Of a stretch of DNA of 28,308 nt, positions 7,878 through 15,841 are shown piece after piece. The translations under genes were made by a program, and so were the position numbers. The DNA is from JAXMDT01 sp046348685 (lineage in GTDB: Bacteria > Pseudomonadota > Alphaproteobacteria > Rickettsiales > UBA998), in contig JAXMDT010000019.1 in the NCBI GenBank assembly GCA_046348685.1, positions 1-28,308 of the forward strand. Reading direction: 5' to 3'. Numbering within the stretch: the first letter of the stretch is position 1; every line of letters begins with the position of its first letter. The notes under the pieces were generated by a model. That model was not told the origin of the DNA and ran no database searches. It worked only from the letters and a program-made list of their open reading frames with translations.

Positions 7878-8940
7878 AGAACTGAAAACGAAGATTACCG
7901 AAAACGGCCCCATGACCGTCGCCGATTATATGGAATTGGCGCTTACGCATCCGGAGCACGGCTATTACGTCAAAAAAGATCCGTTCGGCCAAAAAGGTGA
8001 TTTTACGACCGCGCCGGAGATCTGCCAGATTTTCGGTGAGATGATTGGCGCCTGGGCAGCGACCATGTGGAAGCAGATGGATATGCCGCGGATGGCAATC
8101 GTCGAGATGGGCCCGGGACGCGGCACGCTGATGAACGATTTCCTGCGCGCCAGCGCTCATGTCGCCGGATTTCACGATGCCATCTGCATTGTACTCGTCG
8201 AGGTCAGCCCCCTGCTCAAGCGCTTCCAGCGCGCCACGATCGGTCAGGCGCATCCACGCGTCAGCTGGCAGAGCGATCTGAGCGAGCTTCCGGACATGCC
8301 GGCGATTTTCATCGCCAATGAATTCTTCGATGCGCTGCCGGTTCGCCAGTATGTGAAGACGCCGCAGGGCCTGCGTGAAAAACTGGTCGATCTCAACCCT
8401 GAAACGGGCGAACTTACATTTACGGTCAAAGAGCTTGGCATCAAGCTGGTCAAAGGCGGAAAATACAGCGGCGATGAGATCGTCGTCGAATCGTGCCACG
8501 AAGCAAAGGCGATTGCTTCCACGCTAGCCGACCATGTGAAAAAAAAAGGCGGCGCCGGATTGATCATCGATTACGGTTATACCGGCGGCTCGCGCGGTAA
8601 TACCTTGCAGGCGATCAGCCAGCACGGGTTTCATCCGGTGCTGAAAGACCCCGGCGACGCGGACATCACCGCGCACGTCGATTTCGATGCGCTGAAAGAA
8701 GTGTTCGCCGATAAAAAAGTGCCGGTGTATGGGCCGGTTGGCCAAGGCTATTTCCTGCGTCGTATTGGCGGCGGCGTCCGCCTGGAGAAGCTTCTGGAAA
8801 CAGCAAGTTCCGAGCAGAAGCAATCGCTCGTGGCCGGGTTCCGCCGCCTTACCGAAGCGGAGCAAATGGGCGATCTTTTCAAAGCGCTTTGTTTCTGTTC
8901 CGACCGTAATATCGTACCAGCAGGGTTTTTAGATGACTAA
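7861..8940 (+). CDS. MidA/NDUFAF7-like class I SAM-dependent methyltransferase
   Basis: This 359-residue protein belongs to the DUF185/MidA family. It opens with the segment PMTVADYMELALTHPEHGYY and then DPFGQKGDFTTAPEI, both typical. The SAM-binding loop VEMGPGRGTLM is at 81-91, FIANEFFDALPVRQY follows, and IIDYGY is further on. Mitochondrial NDUFAF7 dimethylates an arginine of a complex I subunit during assembly. The bacterial protein probably methylates an arginine too, perhaps on complex I, but its substrate is not shown by the sequence. It overlaps lgt by 17 bp and pgeF by 8 bp. No motif appears lost. Confidence 0.9.
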   Translation: MSALLEELKTKITENGPMTVADYMELALTHPEHGYYVKKDPFGQKGDFTTAPEICQIFGEMIGAWAATMWKQMDMPRMAIVEMGPGRGTLMNDFLRASAHVAGFHDAICIVLVEVSPLLKRFQRATIGQAHPRVSWQSDLSELPDMPAIFIANEFFDALPVRQYVKTPQGLREKLVDLNPETGELTFTVKELGIKLVKGGKYSGDEIVVESCHEAKAIASTLADHVKKKGGAGLIIDYGYTGGSRGNTLQAISQHGFHPVLKDPGDADITAHVDFDALKEVFADKKVPVYGPVGQGYFLRRIGGGVRLEKLLETASSEQKQSLVAGFRRLTEAEQMGDLFKALCFCSDRNIVPAGFLDD

Positions 8941-9700
8941 AATGTTCCTGCAATCCGACCTTCTAAAATTGAATAGTATCCAGCATGGATTCTTCACCAG
9001 GAACGGTGGTGTTAGCGAAGGGTTTTACGCTTCACTCAATTGCGGTCCCGGCTCGAAAGACAATCCGGAGCATGTCGAAAAAAACCGCACGCTCGCCGCT
9101 GAAGCATTAGGCGGCAAAAAAGAAAATCTCTGCACGCTCTACCAGGTGCATAGCCCGGATTGTTTGATTATCGATAACGCTTTAGGCGATGATCGTCCCA
9201 AAGCTGACGCGATGGCGACGAACGTGCCAGGCCTCATTCTCGGCATTCTGACCGCCGACTGCGCACCAGTACTATTCTGCGATCCGGAAGCGAAGGTGAT
9301 TGGCGCGGCGCACGCGGGATGGCGCGGCGCATTTGGCGGTGTCATTCAAAACACCGTTCAAAAAATGGCATCCTTGGGCGCAATACCGGAGCGCATTCTC
9401 GCAGCCGTTGGCCCTTGCGCCGGATGGCAATCCTACGAAGTAGACCCTGCGTTTCGCGACACTTTCCTCGCGCAATCCGCAGAAAATCAGGAGTTTTTCA
9501 AAGACGGCGCTCCGGAAAAATTTCTCTTCAATCTGAAGGGTTATGTGGCTAACCATCTGGCGAAGGCTGGCATTTTAACCATCAATATCCTTGCCAACGA
9601 TACCATCGCCGAGGTAGAACAATTCTTCAGTTTCCGCCGTACGACGCACGCGAAAGAGCCGGATTACGGACGGGAACTTTCCGCAATCATGATTCGATAG
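8933..9700 (+). CDS. pgeF: Peptidoglycan editing factor PgeF (YfiH/LACC1 family)
   Basis: The 255-residue protein matches the YfiH family, once called multicopper polyphenol oxidoreductases. The metal triad is visible as His73 (YQVHS), Cys110 (LTADCAPVL) and His127 (HAGWRG), with FFSFRR near the C-terminus. In Escherichia coli PgeF removes wrongly incorporated L-Ser-containing muropeptide precursors; relatives show purine nucleoside and deaminase activities. The N-terminal HGFFTRNGGVSEG segment is also conserved. It overlaps midA by 8 bp and ends 4 bp before ilvE, so it lies in the same transcription unit. Length and residues are normal. Confidence 0.93.
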   Translation: MTKMFLQSDLLKLNSIQHGFFTRNGGVSEGFYASLNCGPGSKDNPEHVEKNRTLAAEALGGKKENLCTLYQVHSPDCLIIDNALGDDRPKADAMATNVPGLILGILTADCAPVLFCDPEAKVIGAAHAGWRGAFGGVIQNTVQKMASLGAIPERILAAVGPCAGWQSYEVDPAFRDTFLAQSAENQEFFKDGAPEKFLFNLKGYVANHLAKAGILTINILANDTIAEVEQFFSFRRTTHAKEPDYGRELSAIMIR

Positions 9701-9704
9701 ATGT

Positions 9705-10580
9705 ATGGCTGAGATTATTCCGTTTGACGACCGCGATGGGTTTATTTGGCAGGATGGCAAAATGGTGCCGTGGCGCGAGGCGCATGTGCATGTGCTGACG
9801 CACGGCCTCCACTATGCAAGCTGCGTCTTTGAAGGCGTGCGCATCTATGACGGTAAAGTGTTCAAGAACACCGAGCATAACCAGCGCCTGCATAAATCCG
9901 CTGAAATCCTTGGCTTCAAGATTCCCTACTCGGTCGAAGAACTCGATAAGGCAGTCATCGAAACCGCGAAAGCCAATAAGGTGGAAAACGGCTATGTGCG
10001 TCCGGTCGCCTGGCGCGGCAGCGAAATGATGGCCATCAGCGCGCAGCAGACTAAAATTCATGTAGCGATCGCGGCGTGGACGTGGGCGAAATATTTCTCG
10101 AAGGAAGCGTTTGAGCGCGGCCTGAAATTGAAAACCTCACCGTGGAAACGCCCTGCACCCGATACGGCGCCGACCGCCAGCAAAGCCGCCGGTCTTTACA
10201 TGATCTGCACGATGAGCAAGCACGCCGCCGAGCAGGAAGGCTTCGACGATGCGCTGATGCTGGACTATCGCGGTTATATCGCCGAAGCGACGGGCGCCAA
10301 TATTTTCCTCGTTATGAACGGCGAGATTCATACGCCGACGCCGGATTGCTTTCTCGACGGCATTACCCGCCGCACCGTGATCGGCCTTGCAAAAGACCGT
10401 CAGATAAAAGTGATTGAGCGCCACATCAAGCCGGATGAACTCAGCAATGCTCAGGAAGTCTTCCTTACCGGCACGGCGGCGGAGATCACGCCCGTCGGCT
10501 CGATCGACCATCATAAATTCACCGTCGGCCCGGTCATCAAGACCCTTACCGAAGATTTCCAGAAGCTCGTCCGCGCTTAG
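9705..10580 (+). CDS. ilvE: Branched-chain amino acid aminotransferase
   Basis: This class IV PLP-dependent aminotransferase carries out the last step in valine, leucine and isoleucine synthesis and the first in their breakdown. The 291-residue product has the class IV layout: HGLHYASCVFEGVRIYDG near 33-50, the PLP lysine at 160 in PTASKAAGLY, the EATGANIFLV segment, the DGITRRTVIGLA segment and TGTAAEITPV near the end. These fit IlvE better than D-amino-acid aminotransferase or aminodeoxychorismate lyase. It follows pgeF by 4 bp, so may be co-transcribed with the lgt cluster. A palindromic repeat begins one base after its stop codon. Confidence 0.93.
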   Translation: MAEIIPFDDRDGFIWQDGKMVPWREAHVHVLTHGLHYASCVFEGVRIYDGKVFKNTEHNQRLHKSAEILGFKIPYSVEELDKAVIETAKANKVENGYVRPVAWRGSEMMAISAQQTKIHVAIAAWTWAKYFSKEAFERGLKLKTSPWKRPAPDTAPTASKAAGLYMICTMSKHAAEQEGFDDALMLDYRGYIAEATGANIFLVMNGEIHTPTPDCFLDGITRRTVIGLAKDRQIKVIERHIKPDELSNAQEVFLTGTAAEITPVGSIDHHKFTVGPVIKTLTEDFQKLVRA

Positions 10581-10581
10581 C

Positions 10582-10635
10582 GTCATCCTGAGCGCAGCGA
10601 AAGATCTGGATTCTTCGCCTTCGTCTCATAATGAC
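10582..10635. repeat. Intergenic palindromic repeat between ilvE and acsA
   Basis: This 54-bp imperfect inverted repeat has outer arms GTCAT-cc-TGAG and CTCA-ta-ATGAC. Inside is a second, imperfect pairing around CGAAAGATC and GATTCTTCG. It resembles a family of dispersed bacterial repeats that begin GTCATCCTGAGCG and contain GAAGGATCT. It fills nearly all of the ilvE-acsA gap; only the acsA ribosome site (AAAGG) lies beyond it. As RNA it could form a long hairpin affecting stability or read-through. Confidence 0.65.
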
Positions 10636-10653
10636 AAAGAAAGGTTTTAGTTT

Positions 10654-12606
10654 ATGCCGAAACCGCTGATTGACGAACAGACTTATAAAGACATGTACGC
10701 GCAGTCGCTGGCCGAGCCGGAAATATTCTGGGCAGCGCAGGCGGAGGAATTTCTCAACTGGAAGACATCCTGGACGAAGGTGAAGGATTGCTCCTTCGCG
10801 CCGAATGATGTGCATATCAAGTGGTTTGAGGGCGGCGAGCTCAATGTGGCGGCGAACTGCCTTGACCGTCATCTGAAAAAACGCGGCGACCAGCCTGCCA
10901 TCATCTGGGAGCCGGACGATCCAAGCGCGAAAGGCCGCACGCTTACCTACCGTGAACTTCATAAAGAAGTCTGCCGCACGGCAAACATGCTGCTGAAGCT
11001 CGGCGTAACGGCGAAAGACGTGGTAACGATCTATATGCCGATGGTGCCGGAGGCTGCGATTGCCATGCTCGCCTGTGCACGAATCGGAGCCACTCACTCA
11101 GTGGTATTTGGCGGATTTTCACCCAGCTCGATTCGCGGACGATTGGAAGATTGCCAAAGCACATTCATCATCACCGCCGACGAAGGTCTGCGCGGCGGCA
11201 AGAAAATCCCGCTCAAGGCCAATGTCGATGAGGCATTGTACCCCGCGCCCGTTGCGGGGTCTAAAGAGATGCCGCAACAGGTGCGGCATACAAAAACTCT
11301 CGTCCTGAAACACACGGGCGGAGACATTGCATGGAATCCGGAACGCGATGTCTGGTGGCACGAATTAGCAGGCAGCGTTTCAGATCATCACGAAGCGGAA
11401 AGCTTTGACGCCGAGCATCCGCTGTTTATTCTCTATACCTCCGGCTCCACCGGTAAACCTAAAGGTGTTCTGCACACATCGGCGGGGTATCTGCTCTGGT
11501 CAGCCATAACGTTCAAATATGTGTTCGATTACCAGCCGGGTGATATCTATTGGTGCACGGCGGATGTCGGCTGGATTACCGGCCATTCTTATATTGTTTA
11601 CGGCCCACTGGCCTGTGGCGCGACGACGATCATGTTCGAAGGCGTGCCGACTTATCCGGATGCCGGACGCTTCTGGCAGATCGTCGATAAATATAAAGTG
11701 ACGCAGTTTTATACGGCACCCACGGCACTGCGCATGCTGATGCGCGAGGGCGATGCGCCTATCACAAAATATTCAAGGAAGAGCCTTCGCGTTCTGGGTT
11801 CGGTGGGCGAGCCGATTAATCCGGAAGTATGGACGTGGTATCGCGATGCCATCGGTAATGGCAGCGCGAAAGTCGTCGATACGTGGTGGCAGACGGAAAC
11901 CGGCGGCCACTTGATTACGCCGCTGCCGTACGCCTTCGAGCCGAAACCGGGCTCGGCCACCCTGCCCTTTTTTGGCGTGAAGCCAGCGCTACTTAATGCC
12001 GAGCAGAAAGTGATAGATGATGCGGGTGAAGGCGCGCTGTGCATGGCGGAAAGCTGGCCGGGTCAGGCGCGGACTATTTACGGCGATCACCAGCGTTTTG
12101 TCGAAACCTACTTTAAACCCTATCCGGGTTATTATTTCTCCGGCGATGCCGCCGCACGCGACGCGGACGGCTATTACTGGCTGCAAGGACGCATGGACGA
12201 CGTGCTGAATGTCTCCGGCCACCGGCTCGGCACGGCGGAAATCGAATCCGCGCTGGTCGCGCATTCGGCGGTGACGGAAGCCGCCGTTGTCGGCTACCCG
12301 CACGATATCAAGGGCGAAGGCATCTATGCCTATGTGACGCTGAAACCGGAATTCACGGGAGATGATGCGCTACGGAAAGAACTGCGCGATTGGATGCGAA
12401 AAGAAATCAGCCCCATCGCCGCGCCGGACAAACTCCATTTCACCCCTGCACTGCCCAAAACGCGCTCTGGCAAAATCATGCGCCGCATCCTGCGCAAAAT
12501 CGCGGCGGGCGACATTCAAACCAAAGAAGATTTTTCAAAGCTCGGCGACATCACCACGCTACTTAATCCCGAAGCCGTGGAAGAATTGGTGAAGGGAAAA
12601 GTTTAA
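10654..12606 (+). CDS. acsA: Acetyl-CoA synthetase (AMP-forming)
   Basis: AcsA activates acetate to acetyl-CoA through acetyl-AMP. The 650-residue product is of normal size. It carries the ATP-binding loop YTSGSTGKPKGV from residue 261, WWQTETGG, YYFSGD, GRMDDVLNVSGHRLGTAEIE and the C-terminal PKTRSGKIMRRILRK. In that motif Lys607 is the lysine that is reversibly acetylated in this family, so activity control by acetylation is likely. Close agreement with known Acs proteins holds throughout, except at residues 196-203 (YPAPVAGS). That insert is coded by a 24-bp hairpin resembling the intergenic repeat downstream. With aceA it supports growth on acetate. The gene is flanked on both sides by palindromic repeats; its ribosome site is AAAGG before ATG 10654. 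Confidence 0.96.
   Translation: MPKPLIDEQTYKDMYAQSLAEPEIFWAAQAEEFLNWKTSWTKVKDCSFAPNDVHIKWFEGGELNVAANCLDRHLKKRGDQPAIIWEPDDPSAKGRTLTYRELHKEVCRTANMLLKLGVTAKDVVTIYMPMVPEAAIAMLACARIGATHSVVFGGFSPSSIRGRLEDCQSTFIITADEGLRGGKKIPLKANVDEALYPAPVAGSKEMPQQVRHTKTLVLKHTGGDIAWNPERDVWWHELAGSVSDHHEAESFDAEHPLFILYTSGSTGKPKGVLHTSAGYLLWSAITFKYVFDYQPGDIYWCTADVGWITGHSYIVYGPLACGATTIMFEGVPTYPDAGRFWQIVDKYKVTQFYTAPTALRMLMREGDAPITKYSRKSLRVLGSVGEPINPEVWTWYRDAIGNGSAKVVDTWWQTETGGHLITPLPYAFEPKPGSATLPFFGVKPALLNAEQKVIDDAGEGALCMAESWPGQARTIYGDHQRFVETYFKPYPGYYFSGDAAARDADGYYWLQGRMDDVLNVSGHRLGTAEIESALVAHSAVTEAAVVGYPHDIKGEGIYAYVTLKPEFTGDDALRKELRDWMRKEISPIAAPDKLHFTPALPKTRSGKIMRRILRKIAAGDIQTKEDFSKLGDITTLLNPEAVEELVKGKV
11239..11262 (+). 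repeat. Hairpin insertion inside the acsA reading frame
   Basis: The 24 bases contain ACCCCGC, a 7-base loop and GCGGGGT, followed by CT. This shares ACCCCG...CGGGGTCT with the intergenic repeat at 12608-12633. Removing the 24 bases leaves acsA in frame and joins NVDEAL to KEMPQQVRH, which fits the spacing of other Acs proteins as I recall them. A second hairpin, ATGCCGC-7-GCGGCAT, follows at 11269-11289 and may be chance. Confidence 0.5.
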
Positions 12607-12607
12607 T

Positions 12608-12684
12608 GTCACCCCGGCGTAGGCCGGGGTCTACGCCTTACTAATTATGTAAAAATCGTATATCCCGGCCTTCGCCGGGATGAC
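12608..12684. repeat. Pair of inverted GC-rich palindromic repeats
   Basis: Two hairpins fill the gap between the converging acsA and permease genes. The first is ACCCCGGC-GTAG-GCCGGGGT (12611-12630) and the second ATCCCGGC-CTTC-GCCGGGAT (12662-12681). Their outer ends, GTCACCCCGG and CCGGGATGAC, are inverted with respect to each other, so the unit resembles a two-module repeat of the REP/BIME kind. No T-run follows either stem, but the structure could still act as a bidirectional transcription barrier. It stops two bases short of the permease stop codon. Confidence 0.7.
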
Positions 12685-12686
12685 TA

Positions 12687-13574
12687 CTAAAGGCCATTCA
12701 TCACCCACGCCACGATCAGAATCTGCGGCACAGTGATGAGTGGCAGGAAAAGTGCCGCTTTCCAGGATTTTGTTGCCTCGCGGATCGCCATGATTTCGGT
12801 ATAGTCGGTGGAAACCCCTGCCATCAAAAATGCGAAGGCATTGCCCGGTGCAGCGGCACGGTTCAGAATATCGGCAGCAATCGGCGCCGAGCCTTCCGAG
12901 CAAATTTCCATCACGGTCGCGGCCAGCAGCGTGATCATGATACCGAGCAGGCTCGGGCCGAAATAATGCGCGAACATATCAATCGGCATGAAGGTGCGCA
13001 GCAGCACGGCGAGGATCGCGCCGAGCAGCACCCAGCGCATCACCGAGCGCGATTCCTTAAATCCTTCAACGAGCATGTCGAGCATTGCCTTAGGCGTTGG
13101 CGCGCGGCGCGGAAGCAACATACGCAGCGCTTCACGCACCGAGATTTGAATGGGCGGCTCCGTCAGATCAGGATGCGGCGGCAGAGTTCCCTTTCTCACC
13201 AGCGCGTCGAAAATCATGCCGGTGATAAACGCAATGACCGCAGAAATGATAATGAGTGAGAGCGTCCATTTGAGGCCGATCATCGCAATCAGCACAAAGG
13301 TCAGCGACAAAGAGTTCCAGGGGCTGGCGATCAGGAAAGCCATGAGCTGCCCCATGCTCGCGCCTTTCTGGTAGAGCTTGGTGCCGATCATCAGGATGCC
13401 GTGATTGCACACATCGAGTACGACGCCGGCCAGCGTCGCACGGAAGATGCCTTTCATGGTGCCGGGCTGCCCCAGCAGCGCCAGTAACGCTTCACGCGGC
13501 ATGCGCCCGATAAATCCCACGGCCACCACGCCAAACAGCAAGCCCCACCACATCTGCGCCATCAGTATCGTCAT
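12687..13574 (-). CDS. DUF318/ArsP-like metal permease, start uncertain
   Basis: The 295 residues from ATG 13574 belong to the PF03773 (DUF318) permease family, which includes organoarsenical exporters and copper/zinc efflux proteins. About eight membrane segments are visible. Conserved stretches are ASPWNSLSLT, VMEICSEGSAPIAADIL and AFLMAGVSTDYTEIM, the last two forming the core repeat. The cysteine in DVCNHGILM and the acidic residues suggest a metal or metalloid substrate, which I cannot name. The frame stays open upstream for 59 more codons to 13751, reading a His/Cys-rich tail (PSHCCPAPEPQDDHGHDHGK) and one membrane helix. I recall similar N-termini in relatives, so the true protein may be about 354 residues, but that stretch has no ATG, GTG or TTG. 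It follows chrA in the same direction. Confidence 0.8.
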   Translation of the reverse strand: MTILMAQMWWGLLFGVVAVGFIGRMPREALLALLGQPGTMKGIFRATLAGVVLDVCNHGILMIGTKLYQKGASMGQLMAFLIASPWNSLSLTFVLIAMIGLKWTLSLIIISAVIAFITGMIFDALVRKGTLPPHPDLTEPPIQISVREALRMLLPRRAPTPKAMLDMLVEGFKESRSVMRWVLLGAILAVLLRTFMPIDMFAHYFGPSLLGIMITLLAATVMEICSEGSAPIAADILNRAAAPGNAFAFLMAGVSTDYTEIMAIREATKSWKAALFLPLITVPQILIVAWVMNGL

Positions 13575-13752
13575 CTCGTGCGTGAAGTGATAAAGATATG
13601 GGATGGATTGAATGAGCGGGGCGGCGAGCAGGTAAAGGCCGAGGCTGGCGAGGATGATGCCGGCGCAGCTGAGAAAAAGGATATCCGTTTTTCCGTGATC
13701 GTGGCCATGGTCATCCTGCGGCTCAGGCGCAGGGCAGCAATGCGAGGGCAGC

Positions 13753-15039
13753 TTAGTGATAAATCCCGACTCCGAGTAATGTGACCAAAAGTAAAACCAG
13801 AAGCATATTAAGTCTTAGCGGCACTAACAATATGAGCGCAACAAGCGACAGGATCAATGCATCCGGCTGGAAGGAATCAATATCAGGAATATAGGCATGA
13901 AACATACGGTGATCAAGCGATCTGCCCGAGGTAAAAAAAACATGCAAGGCAAACCAATAGGCAAGATAAGCGACCACTCCAACAACCATGCTTAAAATCG
14001 CCTGCAACGCACCGGAAAGGCGCGCATTCGTCCTTAACTGCTCTACATACGGGGCGAACGCGAAAATAAACAGAAAACTTGGAACGAACGTCGCCCACAA
14101 ACAAAGCAGTGCGGCAATGCTGGCAGTCATCAAGGGAGCATGATCGCTCGCATGCTGAAATCCCGCAAGAAACGCAACGAACTGATTGACGAGAATCAGC
14201 GGTCCCGGCGTTGTTTCTGCAAGGCCGAATGCATGCAGCATCTGGCTGGTGGACAACCAATGATATTCATTCACGACAGCCTGCGACATGTAAGCAAGAA
14301 CTGCATAGGCACCGCCAAAGGTGATTACGGCAAGCTTACTGAAAAAAAAGCTGACTGCCGTCAGTATATGTCCTGTACCATACAACAGATAGACGCTTGC
14401 CAGTGGCAATAACCAGATGATACTCCAGAAGCATAACGCAGCTGCGAGTTTGGACCATTTCGCCTGTACCATTTTTACCGGCTCGGAAGTTGACACAGGA
14501 AAGCACCCATAACCTGTTATACCTGCGAGGACGACAAGCAGCGGAAACGGAACATCAAAAAAAGCAATCGCAACATAAGACAAGATAGCTAATGCATAGT
14601 GCGCGCTGCTTTTCAAAGTCCTTCTGCAAAGACGGAGCAAAGCATCGATTACGATCGCTACAACCGCGGCTTTCAAGCCAAAAAGAACGCCTTGAAGCCA
14701 AGTCGTTTCTGCTGCGTGTACGTAAAAAACACTAAGGGCGAAAATCAGCAGCGCGCCGGGAAGCACAAAAAGGATACCTGCTATGAGCCCGCCTTTTACT
14801 CCGTGCAGAATCCATCCTATGTAAGTTGCAAGCTGCTGCGCTTCCGGTCCTGGCAAAAGCATGCAAAAACTTAGGGCATGCCCGAAACGATTCTCATCAA
14901 GCCATTTTTTTTCTTCAACAATCATGCGGTGCATCAGCGCTATCTGTCCTGCAGGGCCGCCGAATCCCAGGCATCCTATCTTCAGGAAAGTTAGTATAAT
15001 GCTGGGAATGGAAGCCGGCACAACTGCTTTATCGCCCAC
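13753..15039 (-). CDS. chrA: Chromate transporter ChrA (two-domain)
   Basis: This 428-residue membrane protein has two homologous CHR halves, the long-chain form. The first half shows FLKIGCLGFGGPAGQIALMH and then FCMLLPGPEAQQLATYIGW. The second has FFSKLAVITFGGAYAVLAYM and GLAETTPGPLILVNQFVAFLAGF. These glycine- and proline-rich motifs are the family hallmark. ChrA proteins export chromate, and some may move sulfate. About ten to twelve membrane segments are expected. The gene overlaps the preceding SDR gene by 11 bp and is followed by a metal permease, so the operon may serve metal or oxyanion resistance. No ChrB or ChrR-like gene is in view. Confidence 0.92.
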   Translation of the reverse strand: MGDKAVVPASIPSIILTFLKIGCLGFGGPAGQIALMHRMIVEEKKWLDENRFGHALSFCMLLPGPEAQQLATYIGWILHGVKGGLIAGILFVLPGALLIFALSVFYVHAAETTWLQGVLFGLKAAVVAIVIDALLRLCRRTLKSSAHYALAILSYVAIAFFDVPFPLLVVLAGITGYGCFPVSTSEPVKMVQAKWSKLAAALCFWSIIWLLPLASVYLLYGTGHILTAVSFFFSKLAVITFGGAYAVLAYMSQAVVNEYHWLSTSQMLHAFGLAETTPGPLILVNQFVAFLAGFQHASDHAPLMTASIAALLCLWATFVPSFLFIFAFAPYVEQLRTNARLSGALQAILSMVVGVVAYLAYWFALHVFFTSGRSLDHRMFHAYIPDIDSFQPDALILSLVALILLVPLRLNMLLVLLLVTLLGVGIYH

Positions 15040-15775
15040 TCGCGAATCTCCGCATCACATAGAAGTAAAGTGCATCCGGCAGAAGGGAAAGAAGCTTCAT
15101 TAAAAACGTAAAACGCTTTGGGAAATTGATTTCAAATACGTCTTTTTCCAAACCACGTGCAAAAGCAATCGCCGCCTCCTCAGCTGAGATCATCATCGGC
15201 ATCGGAAAATCATTTTTATCGGTCAGGCGCGTTTTGACAAATCCAGGGTTGACGACCTGCACCTTGACGCCAAGCGGATGAAGTTCCATTGCCAGCGATT
15301 CCGCCAGGCAGATAAGCCCTGCTTTACTGGCGCAGTATGAAAGGGCGTGCGGCAGACCGCGATATCCGGCAACGCTCGCCACCATCGCCAGATGGCCACC
15401 GCCCTGTTTCTTCCACGTCTCAAGCATCGCTGAAGCACACACAAATGCGCCGATCAGGTTCACATCCAGCACCTTGCGGAATGTGGCAGGATCGAAGATG
15501 CCCTCCGTCACCACCGGCGAAATACCGGAATTATAAATGACGCGGTCAATGCGCGGCCAGTGCGCGTTCAAATGTTCGATGGCTTTCGGAAACCCTGCAT
15601 CATCCGTAACATCGAGCGGCAGAACATGGTGGTAACCATGCGGAAAACTATCACGCACTGCAGTCAACGCTGCAACATCGCGTCCGCTCAGCGCCAGATG
15701 ATGCCCGTCGGCGGCAAGTTTTTTCGCAAGCGCCGCGCCGATGCCGTGGCTTGCGCCGATGATCCAGATATGCAT
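15029..15775 (-). CDS. SDR-family NAD(P)-dependent oxidoreductase
   Basis: This classical short-chain dehydrogenase of 248 residues has the cofactor motif GASHGIG at 7-13, the NSG turn at 82-84, Ser134 in MVASVAGYRG, and the catalytic pair Tyr147 and Lys151 in SYCASKAG. The PGFVKTRLTDK stretch after strand six is typical of fatty-acyl or general-purpose SDRs. The C-terminus (FTFLMKLLSLLPDALYFYVM) is hydrophobic and may touch the membrane. The substrate cannot be told from the sequence. It is the first gene of a leftward unit with chrA, which it overlaps by 11 bp, and the following permease; a hairpin lies just upstream. Confidence 0.88.
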   Translation of the reverse strand: MHIWIIGASHGIGAALAKKLAADGHHLALSGRDVAALTAVRDSFPHGYHHVLPLDVTDDAGFPKAIEHLNAHWPRIDRVIYNSGISPVVTEGIFDPATFRKVLDVNLIGAFVCASAMLETWKKQGGGHLAMVASVAGYRGLPHALSYCASKAGLICLAESLAMELHPLGVKVQVVNPGFVKTRLTDKNDFPMPMMISAEEAAIAFARGLEKDVFEINFPKRFTFLMKLLSLLPDALYFYVMRRFASGR

Positions 15776-15788
15776 AGGTTTCGATACT

Positions 15789-15818
15789 AGGTTTAGGATT
15801 GATTTTAATCTTAAACCT
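15789..15818. other. AT-rich hairpin between znuA and the SDR gene
   Basis: AGGTTTAGGATT pairs with AATCTTAAACCT across a 6-base loop, a 12-bp stem with one G-T wobble. It lies downstream of the znuA stop and upstream of the SDR start, both leftward. No T-run follows it, so it is a weak candidate terminator; it could equally be a leader structure or operator of the SDR-chrA unit. The neighbouring bases repeat variants of AAACCTAAAAC, so simple-sequence expansion is also possible. Confidence 0.4.
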
Positions 15819-15841
15819 TAAAACCAAAACCTAAAACTAAA

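Noticed and set aside
7777..8499. Leftward open frame of 240 codons
   Set aside because: It is antisense to lgt and midA, both well supported; no ribosome site or family resemblance.
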